Shown one piece after another: positions 19,062 through 26,602 of a stretch of 64,000 nucleotides of DNA. Every line of letters begins with the position of its first letter. Within the stretch, counting starts at the first letter, position 1. The notes beneath the pieces were generated by a model, which made no database searches, was not told where the DNA came from, and worked only from the letters and a program-made list of their open reading frames with translations. A program made the position numbers and the translations under genes. Source of the stretch: Aquimarina aggregata (lineage in GTDB: Bacteria > Bacteroidota > Bacteroidia > Flavobacteriales > Flavobacteriaceae); the NCBI RefSeq assembly GCF_001632745.1, contig NZ_LQRT01000024.1, positions 310,001 through 374,000 on the forward strand. Direction: 5' to 3'.

Positions 19062-19347
19062 AGTAGTGCATAAAAATTAATCAGTTGATCCCTATTAAAC
19101 TTTGCCTTGCTATGTTGCTATCCCATTTTCCTCTATTAAATATAGCTATTTTTAACAAAAAGTTATAACTTCTTATGTTAATGTTAATATAATACATGAT
19201 TGTGTGTTTTGTGTGATTACTTTATGTTTTGTAATTTTTTTTAGTTTCTTAATTGATTCTTAACAAAGACAAATCTTGCTTGTAGCTAGTTTTAATAGGT
19301 ATTAGTAATTCGCTATTTAAATTTATATGCGAACCGGTAATGCTCTA
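19062..19347 (-). other. Intergenic gap before the eCIS structural genes
   Basis: These 286 bases are AT-rich and hold no convincing ORF. They separate the AAA+ ATPase gene from the cap gene and are the obvious place for an internal promoter of the structural operon. I found no exact TAnnTTTG element on the minus strand, so a promoter here is inferred only from the gap. Confidence 0.4.
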
Positions 19348-20697
19348 TTAAACGATACTTTTTCCTTCCTTTATTTTTTCTATTCTTAATCCAGCATTGA
19401 TATCTTTTATTTTGATGATTTTATCATTTCTCCTTAAAGATTTTAGGATGCTATAATGAAGAATATTAACTATGGATGCAGCACTTAGTTCATGTTGTTC
19501 TGCTAGAAATTCTATATCTATTTCGGTGTCGTAATGAAATTCATTGGTTTTTGATGTATTCCATAAAATATACCTGTGGTGTGCATCTGGGAGTTCAAAA
19601 TCAAGAACTAACTGAAATCTTCTAAAAAAAGCTTCGTCTATATTTTTTTTAAAATTTGAACATAATATTACCAAACCATCAAAAGCTTCCATTCTTTGTA
19701 ATAGAAATGAAACACCTTGGTTTGCGTAGCGATCATGTGCATCAGAAGTAATACTTCTTTTACCAAATAAAGCATCTGCTTCATCAAAAAAGAGAATCCA
19801 ATCTTTTGTTTCGGCAATATCAAATACACGTGAAAGATTTTTTTCGGTTTCACCTATGTATTTTGAGACCACCATCGATAGGTCTACACGATATACATCC
19901 ATTTGGCAAGATTTACCTAATAAACTTGCCGTTAATGTTTTTCCTGTTCCAGGAGGACCGGTAAATAATACTTTAAACCCCGGTTTAATTTTTTTTCCAA
20001 ACTGATATTCGTTTTTTAATTTTTCCCCATATTTTAAATAGTCTTTAATCTCATCAAGTCCTTGTTTTATATGATCCGTAACGATTAGATCACCCCATTC
20101 TTGAGAGGTGTATATGCGTTTTGCGGGAAAATGATCACTAAAGTCAGGTCTAAAGGTTTCACCTGTAATAAATAAAGACAAGTATTCTTGAGATACAGAC
20201 AACAATGAATATAACAGAGGCTCTTTTGCAGATGAATTGTCTAATGATAAAATACCTTCTCGTTGAAAAAAATGGTCTTTATTAAATAAGGATAATAACT
20301 CAAATCTTTTTTCTAAATCATCGCCTGCAAGTATAAATATTGCTGTTTCTATTGTTGGCAAATAGGCTTTATGTTTATCAAGTTTTATCCCTCCAAATTC
20401 TGTAAAAGGGATGTCATAGAGCCTGTTTTTTGTATGTAGTAAATCTAGTAACGCAGGTTTTATATGGGGGATTAGTGCTAGAATCAATACCAGTCGTTCC
20501 TCTGATCCCATAGTATGCTTTTTGATCAAATTGGCATATGGCGATTCAGTGTTTTCTAATAATGGTGGCTTGATTCTTAGAATTTCTTCTTCTTCTGATG
20601 ACTGCTCAAATGTAATCTTACCCCTTAGGAGTATCAACTCCTGGAACCAATCTAGTTCTTTGGCAATGGTTTTTGCATTGAAACACTTGAGCGTCAT
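19348..20697 (-). CDS. eCIS AAA+ ATPase (Afp15/Pvc15-like)
   Basis: A 449-residue protein with a single C-terminal AAA+ module. Walker A is GPPGTGKT at residues 247-254, Walker B is ILFFDEAD at 301-308, sensor 1 is the Asn in CSNFKKN near 348, and an Arg pair at 359-360 fits the arginine finger. The first 230 residues are an eCIS-specific N-domain. This FtsH/Cdc48-like ATPase is conserved in eCIS loci and is thought to act in assembly or cargo loading rather than sheath recycling. It differs from T6SS ClpV, which has two AAA modules. Its position as the first gene, upstream of the structural run, contrasts with Afp, where it sits near the end. Confidence 0.9.
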   Translation of the reverse strand: MTLKCFNAKTIAKELDWFQELILLRGKITFEQSSEEEEILRIKPPLLENTESPYANLIKKHTMGSEERLVLILALIPHIKPALLDLLHTKNRLYDIPFTEFGGIKLDKHKAYLPTIETAIFILAGDDLEKRFELLSLFNKDHFFQREGILSLDNSSAKEPLLYSLLSVSQEYLSLFITGETFRPDFSDHFPAKRIYTSQEWGDLIVTDHIKQGLDEIKDYLKYGEKLKNEYQFGKKIKPGFKVLFTGPPGTGKTLTASLLGKSCQMDVYRVDLSMVVSKYIGETEKNLSRVFDIAETKDWILFFDEADALFGKRSITSDAHDRYANQGVSFLLQRMEAFDGLVILCSNFKKNIDEAFFRRFQLVLDFELPDAHHRYILWNTSKTNEFHYDTEIDIEFLAEQHELSAASIVNILHYSILKSLRRNDKIIKIKDINAGLRIEKIKEGKSIV

Positions 20698-21071
20698 AGT
20701 AAGGTTTTAAGTTGTCTATTTTTTTGATGAATTTTGAAATTATAAAACTCATTATAGATCATTTTTAATGACAATATGTAAATCTCTGTATTTTGACGAA
20801 AGAATACTATTTCATGCTATTTCATCCTGTATATCAAAAATTGTAGCCTGCAAAGGCGTATGTACTATCATTATAATGAGGTACAATTTTTAAAAAATGC
20901 TTTATTGGTTACTAATTGTGATGAGTCAATAAAAGACACTCTTTGTACATTTGACAAGACATTTTTAGGTGTAAAAAACTATGATATCATACAGAAGACT
21001 CTGCACTATTATGGGGTAATCATTATAAAGTTAGGAATAATAATTAAGAAACAGTTTGTTTTTAGTTATAA
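20698..21071. other. Intergenic region upstream of the eCIS ATPase gene
   Basis: These 374 bases hold no gene I can support. They should contain the eCIS promoter. A 9-base direct repeat, CTATTTCAT, occurs at 20807-20815 and 20817-20825, exactly one helical turn apart and about 110 bp upstream of the ATPase start. A 71-codon plus-strand frame begins at 20860 but has no recognisable features and runs into the HAD gene end. Confidence 0.4.
20807..20825. repeat. Helically phased 9-bp direct repeat upstream of the eCIS operon
   Basis: CTATTTCAT is repeated with a 10-bp period (20807-20815 and 20817-20825). The phasing and position upstream of the first eCIS gene are what an activator or repressor site would show. 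No regulator gene is adjacent, so the link is inference. Confidence 0.3.
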
Positions 21072-21890
21072 TTAAAGATTGGTAGCTTTTTTGGCTTTAA
21101 TCATTTTTTGCAACATATATTCGACCCCATTTTCATTATTACTTTTGGTACTATAATTCGCAATGGCTTTTACATTAGGATGCGCATTTTGCATCGCAAA
21201 ACTATAGGTTGCCTGTGACATCATTTCGAGATCGTTATTATAATCTCCAAAAACCATGGTGTTTTCGGGTTTAATATTTAGGTTTTCTTGAACTTTTTGT
21301 AATGCATATCCCTTATGAGCATTATGATGAGATATATCCAACCAGACCTCGCCAGATACTTTTACCTTTAGGCGATTTTCGAGATGTTTTAAGGCAGGGT
21401 ACAAATATTTCTCAGAGCCATTTTGATTGCAAATGGCAATTTTCAAGTATTGATCATCAACTACCTTGGATAAATTGTCTACAACTTCATATCGACCATA
21501 AAATTCGCTAAGCATATTTTCGAAAACATACCCATGGGGTTCTATATATGCTTTTTTTCTTCCGCATAGAATCACTTGTGATCCTTCTAGATCTTTTGTG
21601 AGATCAAGTAACTCTAGATATGTTTCACGATTAATCTCTGTACATTGTAGCTCTTTATCACGTTGCATAGTTAATGCACCATTTTCTGCAATAACAATAA
21701 TATCGTTTTTAATAGCATCTAGTTTATGAATAATACTATAGTATTGTCTCCCACTAGCAGCAATAAAGGTTACTCCAAGATGTTGTAATTCTTCAAAGAG
21801 CTCAAAGAAAAGAGGACTTACATCACCGTTAGAGTTAAGAAGTGTGCCATCCATATCTGTTGCTACTAGTTTAATTTGTGATAAATCCAT
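21072..21890 (-). CDS. Cof-type HAD-superfamily phosphatase
   Basis: A 272-residue class IIB HAD hydrolase. Motif I is DMDGTLLNSNG near residues 12-22 with the nucleophile and acid Asp pair. Motif II is the Ser in AASGRQYY. Motif IV is VFGDYNNDLEMM with Mg-binding Asp residues. The cap between motifs II and III is of the Cof/YidA type. Such enzymes dephosphorylate sugar phosphates, flavin precursors or pyridoxal phosphate, and the substrate cannot be read from sequence. It is monocistronic, divergent from the YjbQ gene, with its stop next to the eCIS upstream region; nothing suggests a link to the injection system. Confidence 0.88.
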   Translation of the reverse strand: MDLSQIKLVATDMDGTLLNSNGDVSPLFFELFEELQHLGVTFIAASGRQYYSIIHKLDAIKNDIIVIAENGALTMQRDKELQCTEINRETYLELLDLTKDLEGSQVILCGRKKAYIEPHGYVFENMLSEFYGRYEVVDNLSKVVDDQYLKIAICNQNGSEKYLYPALKHLENRLKVKVSGEVWLDISHHNAHKGYALQKVQENLNIKPENTMVFGDYNNDLEMMSQATYSFAMQNAHPNVKAIANYSTKSNNENGVEYMLQKMIKAKKATNL

Positions 21891-22037
21891 AGTGAATTGC
21901 GACTTTAGGTTGTAAAGGTATAGAGTAAATAGAAATACAGTAGGTTATGACTGTGAAATTTGTATTAAATTGGTCATATCATTTGTTGTTTAATTTATTC
22001 AAGAATAAATAAAGTTTTTTTTACGATACTAGTTTCT

Positions 22038-22460
22038 ATGAAATTCTTCCAAAAAGAAATCCAATTAACTCCTCAAAAAAGAGGGTTTCATTTAATTACG
22101 AATCAGGTTATTGCTAGTATTCCTGAAATTGAGCAAATAAAAATAGGTCAATTACAGGTGTTTATCAAACATACTTCGGCAAGTTTAACTATAAATGAAA
22201 ATGCTGATCCAACTGTAAGACAGGATTTTGAGAGTCATATGAATGTATTGGTTCCAGAAAATGCACCTTATTATATACATACCTATGAAGGTCCAGATGA
22301 TATGCCAGCACATATAAAGTCTTCTTTAATGGGGGCTTCTGTGCAAATACCTATTACAAATGGTAAATTAAATTTGGGTATATGGCAGGGCATATATCTT
22401 TGTGAACATCGCGATTATGGGGGCAGTAGGAAGATTGTACTAACAGTGTTCGGGATGTAA
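22038..22460 (+). CDS. YjbQ/UPF0047 family protein
   Basis: A 140-residue protein, the normal family length. The conserved segments HTSASLTINENADP (near residues 45-58), SHMNVLVPE and the C-terminal GIWQGIYLCEHRDYGGSR are all present, the last supplying the His/Glu metal-site residues. Members from several bacteria have weak thiamine-phosphate synthase activity, hence the common product name, but the true role is unsettled. It is expressed alone between a divergent HAD gene and a strong hairpin terminator 4 bp after its stop. Confidence 0.9.
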   Translation: MKFFQKEIQLTPQKRGFHLITNQVIASIPEIEQIKIGQLQVFIKHTSASLTINENADPTVRQDFESHMNVLVPENAPYYIHTYEGPDDMPAHIKSSLMGASVQIPITNGKLNLGIWQGIYLCEHRDYGGSRKIVLTVFGM

Positions 22461-22464
22461 AAAA

Positions 22465-22500
22465 ACCTCAAAATTTGGATGTCTCCTTAAATTTTGAGGT
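22465..22500. terminator. Bidirectional intrinsic terminator
   Basis: A perfect 12-bp stem, left arm 22465-22476 and right arm 22489-22500, with a 12-base loop. A-tract upstream and T-tract downstream allow it to end both the plus-strand YjbQ transcript and the converging minus-strand membrane-protein gene. Confidence 0.85.
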
Positions 22501-22523
22501 TTTATTTTATCAGTATTTACCTA

Positions 22524-22964
22524 TTAGAACCAATTGGCCCAAGGAATACGGGATAACATGATAACCCAAGCTAAAGTATAGAAAATAGCTAGCATCTTAA
22601 ATTTTGGAGTAGATGTTAGTTTTTTCTTGTGTTTTGAATACCCCATAGTGATAAAAACGACCATTAGGATCATCATCATAGGGTGTTCTACATTATATAA
22701 ACGCAAGGTAGCATCTCCCATAATCTCTCCCATTTTATGGCTTCCAGAAAACCAAACTACTAGGGGAGATACAAAGAAAATGACAATACCAATTAGAAGT
22801 TGAATATGAGTAACTATAAGTGCAAATAGTGATACTCTAAAATCTTTTGGTGCGTATTCTCTTTTACTAAAAAAACCAATAAGTGAATTAATAGTTGCAA
22901 GGGTAACAATGAGGACAACAAGATAGGCCCAATAAGAGTGAACGATTTGTATTGCTTCGTACAT
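22524..22964 (-). CDS. Four-helix inner-membrane protein, often annotated cytochrome b-like
   Basis: A 146-residue protein with four predicted membrane helices: residues about 12-32, 45-66, 90-110 and 122-142. His residues in VHSYWAYL, THIQLLIG and NVEHPMMM lie within or beside helices, as in small b-type cytochromes. Bacteroidota homologues are usually named cytochrome B, but haem binding has not been shown as far as I know. It is monocistronic and faces YjbQ across a shared terminator. I am sure of the membrane topology and not of the function. Confidence 0.6.
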   Translation of the reverse strand: MYEAIQIVHSYWAYLVVLIVTLATINSLIGFFSKREYAPKDFRVSLFALIVTHIQLLIGIVIFFVSPLVVWFSGSHKMGEIMGDATLRLYNVEHPMMMILMVVFITMGYSKHKKKLTSTPKFKMLAIFYTLAWVIMLSRIPWANWF

Positions 22965-23010
22965 AATTATGTATTTGATATTTTCAACGTAAATATAATC
23001 AATAAAAAAA

Positions 23011-23034
23011 CCTCACTCGAATAAACGAATGAGG
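23011..23034 (-). terminator. Intrinsic terminator of the first TonB receptor gene
   Basis: A 9-bp stem (23011-23019 with 23026-23034) around a 6-base loop. It pairs fully only in the minus-strand RNA (one G-U instead of C-A) and is followed on that strand by a T-run at 23010-23004, so it serves the minus-strand gene ending at 23065. Confidence 0.85.
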
Positions 23035-23064
23035 TTTTTAAAATATAGTATTTTAGAAATATTT

Positions 23065-26000
23065 TTAGTTAAATAAATATCTCAGCCCTATTTGCATCTG
23101 CCATCTAGAAGAGTTTAGTCTTCCTGTATCAACAATTTGCTCAATACCATCGTTAAACCTGTTGGCTTCAAAAGTATACTCAGGATCAGGACCACCTTCT
23201 ACCACATTAATTAAACTAACAGAACCGGGAATAAATTTACGTTTACCCCAATCTTTATTTAGTAGATTAGTAAAATTATTGATATCAGCTGTAGCTTGAA
23301 GAGTGTGTTTTTTGTTTCCAAAGTTGATTGAAAAGTCTTGTACAAAACGTAGATCAAGAACATGACTCCATGGACCTTGATCACCGTTTCTTTCTGCATA
23401 TTCACCTCTTCTTGATCTTAGATAACTATTGCCTTCAATAAAACGATTTAGATCTTCCCACTGTTGTTCTGGTGTTGCAACAACTTCGTTTGCGTCGTTT
23501 AAGATAGGAACCAAGTTGATATCATCTGGACCTGCAGGAATAAATATTAAGGCATTATCGGTTCTGTTATCTCCAAGTAATGCACCTCTATAGATAAAGG
23601 AATAGGGTTGACTTTGAGATCCTTCATAAAATAAACCGATAGTCGTTTTTAAGTTGTCATTCCATTTGTGTTCATAAGATACGTTTGCCGTGATTCTTTG
23701 ACCTTGAGCAAAATCAGATCTACTTAACTCAGGCGCATTTTTACCACTAACAGTTTCTATACCTCTCCATTGAGAAATATTTCTAGAAGAGGTTCCGTCG
23801 AAAAGAGATTTAGAATCACCATATGAATATGATACTTGTCCTTGAAAACCTTTTTGGAATGTTTTTCTTAAGGTAAAAGTAGCATTCCAGGAGTTACCCT
23901 CTCCAGTATTTGATGCTAGAATTATATCCCCATAGGTATTATCAATTGCATCATCGTTATAAAAAGGTCTATTGTCTGGGCCATTTAATCTGCCTTCGAC
24001 GCCTTGAATATTTAATTGTTCGTAATTAATGGCATTTATATTATCGTTCCAGATAAAATCTGCACTAGCAACTAAGCCCCAAAATGGTAACTTTTGATCT
24101 ATGGCAAAATTTGTTTTGAATACCTGAGGTAATTTAAAATCAGGAGTAAATAGGTTAATAGCACCTCCTAAACCACCAGATCCGGGTTGAACATTAACTG
24201 GTTGTTCATTTACATTTGGGTTAAATACAACAGGATCTGAAAGTTCAAAACTTCTTGTTTGACCTCCGGTAATTCCGTTGTTGTTATAGGTGGCAGCTGG
24301 CCATACTAATGGTAATCTTGATGTAAAAATACCAAATCCTCCACGAATTTGTGTGTTACTTTTTCCGTTTACATTTAAATTAAAACCTACTCTTGGAGAA
24401 GCATATATCTGTGCATCAACTGCCTTACCAACTCTAGCACCTTGTAAATCATATCCTGCAGCTTCTAATAATGGAATAGTTCTGTTGTTGAAATCATTAT
24501 TTATAAGACCATCTTCCCAGTAAGGAATGTCAAAACGAAGTCCAGCTGTAATTTTGAAATTATCTGTAAACTGTACTTCATCCTGTACATAAAAACCTAA
24601 TTGAAATACATCAAATTCTGCTGCTCCATCAGAGTTGTCACCAACAGTTCCATCTCCTAACAATGAGTATTCTGTTTGATAAAAACTAGGTGGTTGCCCA
24701 GTAAGAAAATCTTCGATAGTTAAAAATGTATAATCTCCATGATTAAACGCAAAGAATAGGTTTTTAATTTTAGAATATTCATTATGAGTCCCCAGAGTAA
24801 TTGTGTGGCGACCTTTGTAAATTTCAAAATTATTTGTGAGTGTAAAAATATCTTGATCTAAAAGGTTGGCTGTTGAGAAAGGTTCGTTACCAAAAATAAG
24901 CCCTTGTCTAAAATTTCTACTATCCAATCCATCTGCTATTCGTACTGTTGGGAAAGGATTTCCTGCTGGATCTCTATCGTCTCTTACTCTGGTATATCCA
25001 AGAATAAAGTTATTTGAATAGTCTGTACCTATTGAAGAATTAATTTCTAACGCAGAAGAATTAGTGACCGTAACAAATTCTTCAGAACCATTTGAGAAAC
25101 CTATACCAAAGTTATTAGATGATCTTGCTTCAAGATTATTACCTTTTACATAGCCATGTTTAAAAGATAATTTGTTATTGTCATTGATATTCCAATCTAA
25201 TTTGAAGGTTAGTTTATCACTCTCTAATGTGGCTGTATTATTTCTAAAATCACCAATGTCATAACCATAAGTAGCCAAAGTTCTAGATCTAAGATCTTCT
25301 ATTGCGGCAAGGGTATTTGAGTCACCTCTATAATTACTAATATTAAAAGGTTGCGGAACCTCTCTATCTTCTCTTTCGTAATTAATAAAGTAAAATAATT
25401 TATCTTTTATAATAGGTCCGCCTACACGTAGACCATAAGTTGTAGCTGTAAATTCTGGGAATTTTTCTTCAGATTCTCCTTCATCTAGTAGGCTAGGTGG
25501 TGTTTTTCCTGCCAAATCTTGATTTCTAACAAACCCATAAACAGATCCTTCGATCGTATTTGTTCCGGATCTTGTAACTGCACTAATAGCACCACCAGCA
25601 AAACCTGCTATTCTAACATCAAAAGGAGCAATTTGTACTTGAAAAGATTCTATAGCATCTACAGAAAAAGGATTTACTCCAGTTTGTCCTCCATTAGTTC
25701 CAGAACCGGCAAGTCCAAAAACATCATTATTAACAGCACCATCAATATAGATAGCATTATATCTGTTATTTTGACCTGCTAACGAAATACTAAAACCATC
25801 GTCTCCCTCGCTAACCTGTGCCTGAGGTGTTAATCTTACAAAATCGGCAACAGAACGTGATGTCTGAGGTAGGTTTTGAATATCTCTTTGAGAAATATTC
25901 GTTTCTGCTCCAGTTTTGTTAGCATTAAAAACCCCATTGTTTCGTACAGTAATAACTACTTTTTCCAAATCATTTGTAGCTTCAACCATTTGGGTGCTAA

Positions 26001-26313
26001 TACGAAATGATTCACCTAATTGTAATGAAACATTCTCTCTTTTGTATTCATTAAAACCAACATATGATATGGTAATAGTATAGGGGCCTCCAGAACGCAT
26101 GCCAGAAATTCTATAAAACCCATCAAAGTCGGTAGTAGCACCATATTTTGTTCCAGAAGGTTGATGAATAGCAATAATATTTGCCCCAGGCAGAGGCCCT
26201 CCTGTATTGTCTGTGATTTTACCTCCTAAAGAGGCCGTAGTTACTCCTTGTGCAAACGTTTCCCCAACGACTGCTATAAGGATTACAACTAATAAAAATG
26301 TAATCTTTTTCAT
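23065..26313 (-). CDS. Oar-like TonB-dependent outer-membrane receptor
   Basis: A 1082-residue receptor. It has a signal peptide (residues 1-21, cleaved after TFA), a carboxypeptidase-regulatory beta-sandwich (about 28-112, TTDFDGFYRISGM), a plug (about 130-250, IYIDGAVNNDVFG) and a long barrel ending in Asn after a Phe. The APFDVRIAGFAGGAISAVTRSGTN segment is characteristic of the Oar branch rather than SusC. No SusD partner gene is adjacent, so its ligand is unknown. It is monocistronic with its own terminator. The first 70 bases of the gene are nearly identical to those of the next TonB gene upstream. Confidence 0.9.
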   Translation of the reverse strand: MKKITFLLVVILIAVVGETFAQGVTTASLGGKITDNTGGPLPGANIIAIHQPSGTKYGATTDFDGFYRISGMRSGGPYTITISYVGFNEYKRENVSLQLGESFRISTQMVEATNDLEKVVITVRNNGVFNANKTGAETNISQRDIQNLPQTSRSVADFVRLTPQAQVSEGDDGFSISLAGQNNRYNAIYIDGAVNNDVFGLAGSGTNGGQTGVNPFSVDAIESFQVQIAPFDVRIAGFAGGAISAVTRSGTNTIEGSVYGFVRNQDLAGKTPPSLLDEGESEEKFPEFTATTYGLRVGGPIIKDKLFYFINYEREDREVPQPFNISNYRGDSNTLAAIEDLRSRTLATYGYDIGDFRNNTATLESDKLTFKLDWNINDNNKLSFKHGYVKGNNLEARSSNNFGIGFSNGSEEFVTVTNSSALEINSSIGTDYSNNFILGYTRVRDDRDPAGNPFPTVRIADGLDSRNFRQGLIFGNEPFSTANLLDQDIFTLTNNFEIYKGRHTITLGTHNEYSKIKNLFFAFNHGDYTFLTIEDFLTGQPPSFYQTEYSLLGDGTVGDNSDGAAEFDVFQLGFYVQDEVQFTDNFKITAGLRFDIPYWEDGLINNDFNNRTIPLLEAAGYDLQGARVGKAVDAQIYASPRVGFNLNVNGKSNTQIRGGFGIFTSRLPLVWPAATYNNNGITGGQTRSFELSDPVVFNPNVNEQPVNVQPGSGGLGGAINLFTPDFKLPQVFKTNFAIDQKLPFWGLVASADFIWNDNINAINYEQLNIQGVEGRLNGPDNRPFYNDDAIDNTYGDIILASNTGEGNSWNATFTLRKTFQKGFQGQVSYSYGDSKSLFDGTSSRNISQWRGIETVSGKNAPELSRSDFAQGQRITANVSYEHKWNDNLKTTIGLFYEGSQSQPYSFIYRGALLGDNRTDNALIFIPAGPDDINLVPILNDANEVVATPEQQWEDLNRFIEGNSYLRSRRGEYAERNGDQGPWSHVLDLRFVQDFSINFGNKKHTLQATADINNFTNLLNKDWGKRKFIPGSVSLINVVEGGPDPEYTFEANRFNDGIEQIVDTGRLNSSRWQMQIGLRYLFN

Positions 26314-26602
26314 TCTAACTATTTGTGTGTTAATTATCTTACAAAAGAAATAATCTCGTTACTACCTAGGCTTATCTAAAAGTTAAGTAATGGTAAGTAT
26401 TAGATGAAAAGAAGTGTTAAAATATTAACTGTCAGTTAATTGAAATAGCTCTTTTAGAATGTTTTATAGTGGTAATTAGGGGGTATTAAAAGTGGATTTT
26501 TTTTATTTAATGTATTGATTATGTAGGTTTTGTGAATAAAAAAACCCTTATTCGAGAATACGAATAAGGGTTTAATATGATATTTTAAATCAATATTTTT
26601 TC
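26314..26602 (-). other. Intergenic region between the two TonB receptor genes
   Basis: It contains the terminator of the upstream receptor (26545-26570) and, nearer 26350, a TTCTTTTG element resembling the -7 box of the downstream receptor gene. No ORF is convincing. Confidence 0.4.
26545..26570 (-). terminator. Intrinsic terminator of the second TonB receptor gene
   Basis: A perfect 10-bp stem (26545-26554 with 26561-26570), 6-base loop, extended by A-T pairs and followed on the minus strand by a run of seven T. It sits 33 bp after the stop at 26603. Confidence 0.88.

Noticed and set aside
1..20697. Type VI secretion system or prophage tail
   Set aside because: VgrG-, PAAR- and gp25-like proteins occur in both, but there are no TssB/C split sheath, TssJLM, ClpV, terminase, portal or capsid genes; a single-AAA ATPase, DUF4255 and CIS tape measure point to eCIS.
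20860..21075. 71-codon plus-strand frame in the intergenic region upstream of the eCIS locus
   Set aside because: No signal, domain or good start context, and it runs into the end of the HAD gene; treated as chance.
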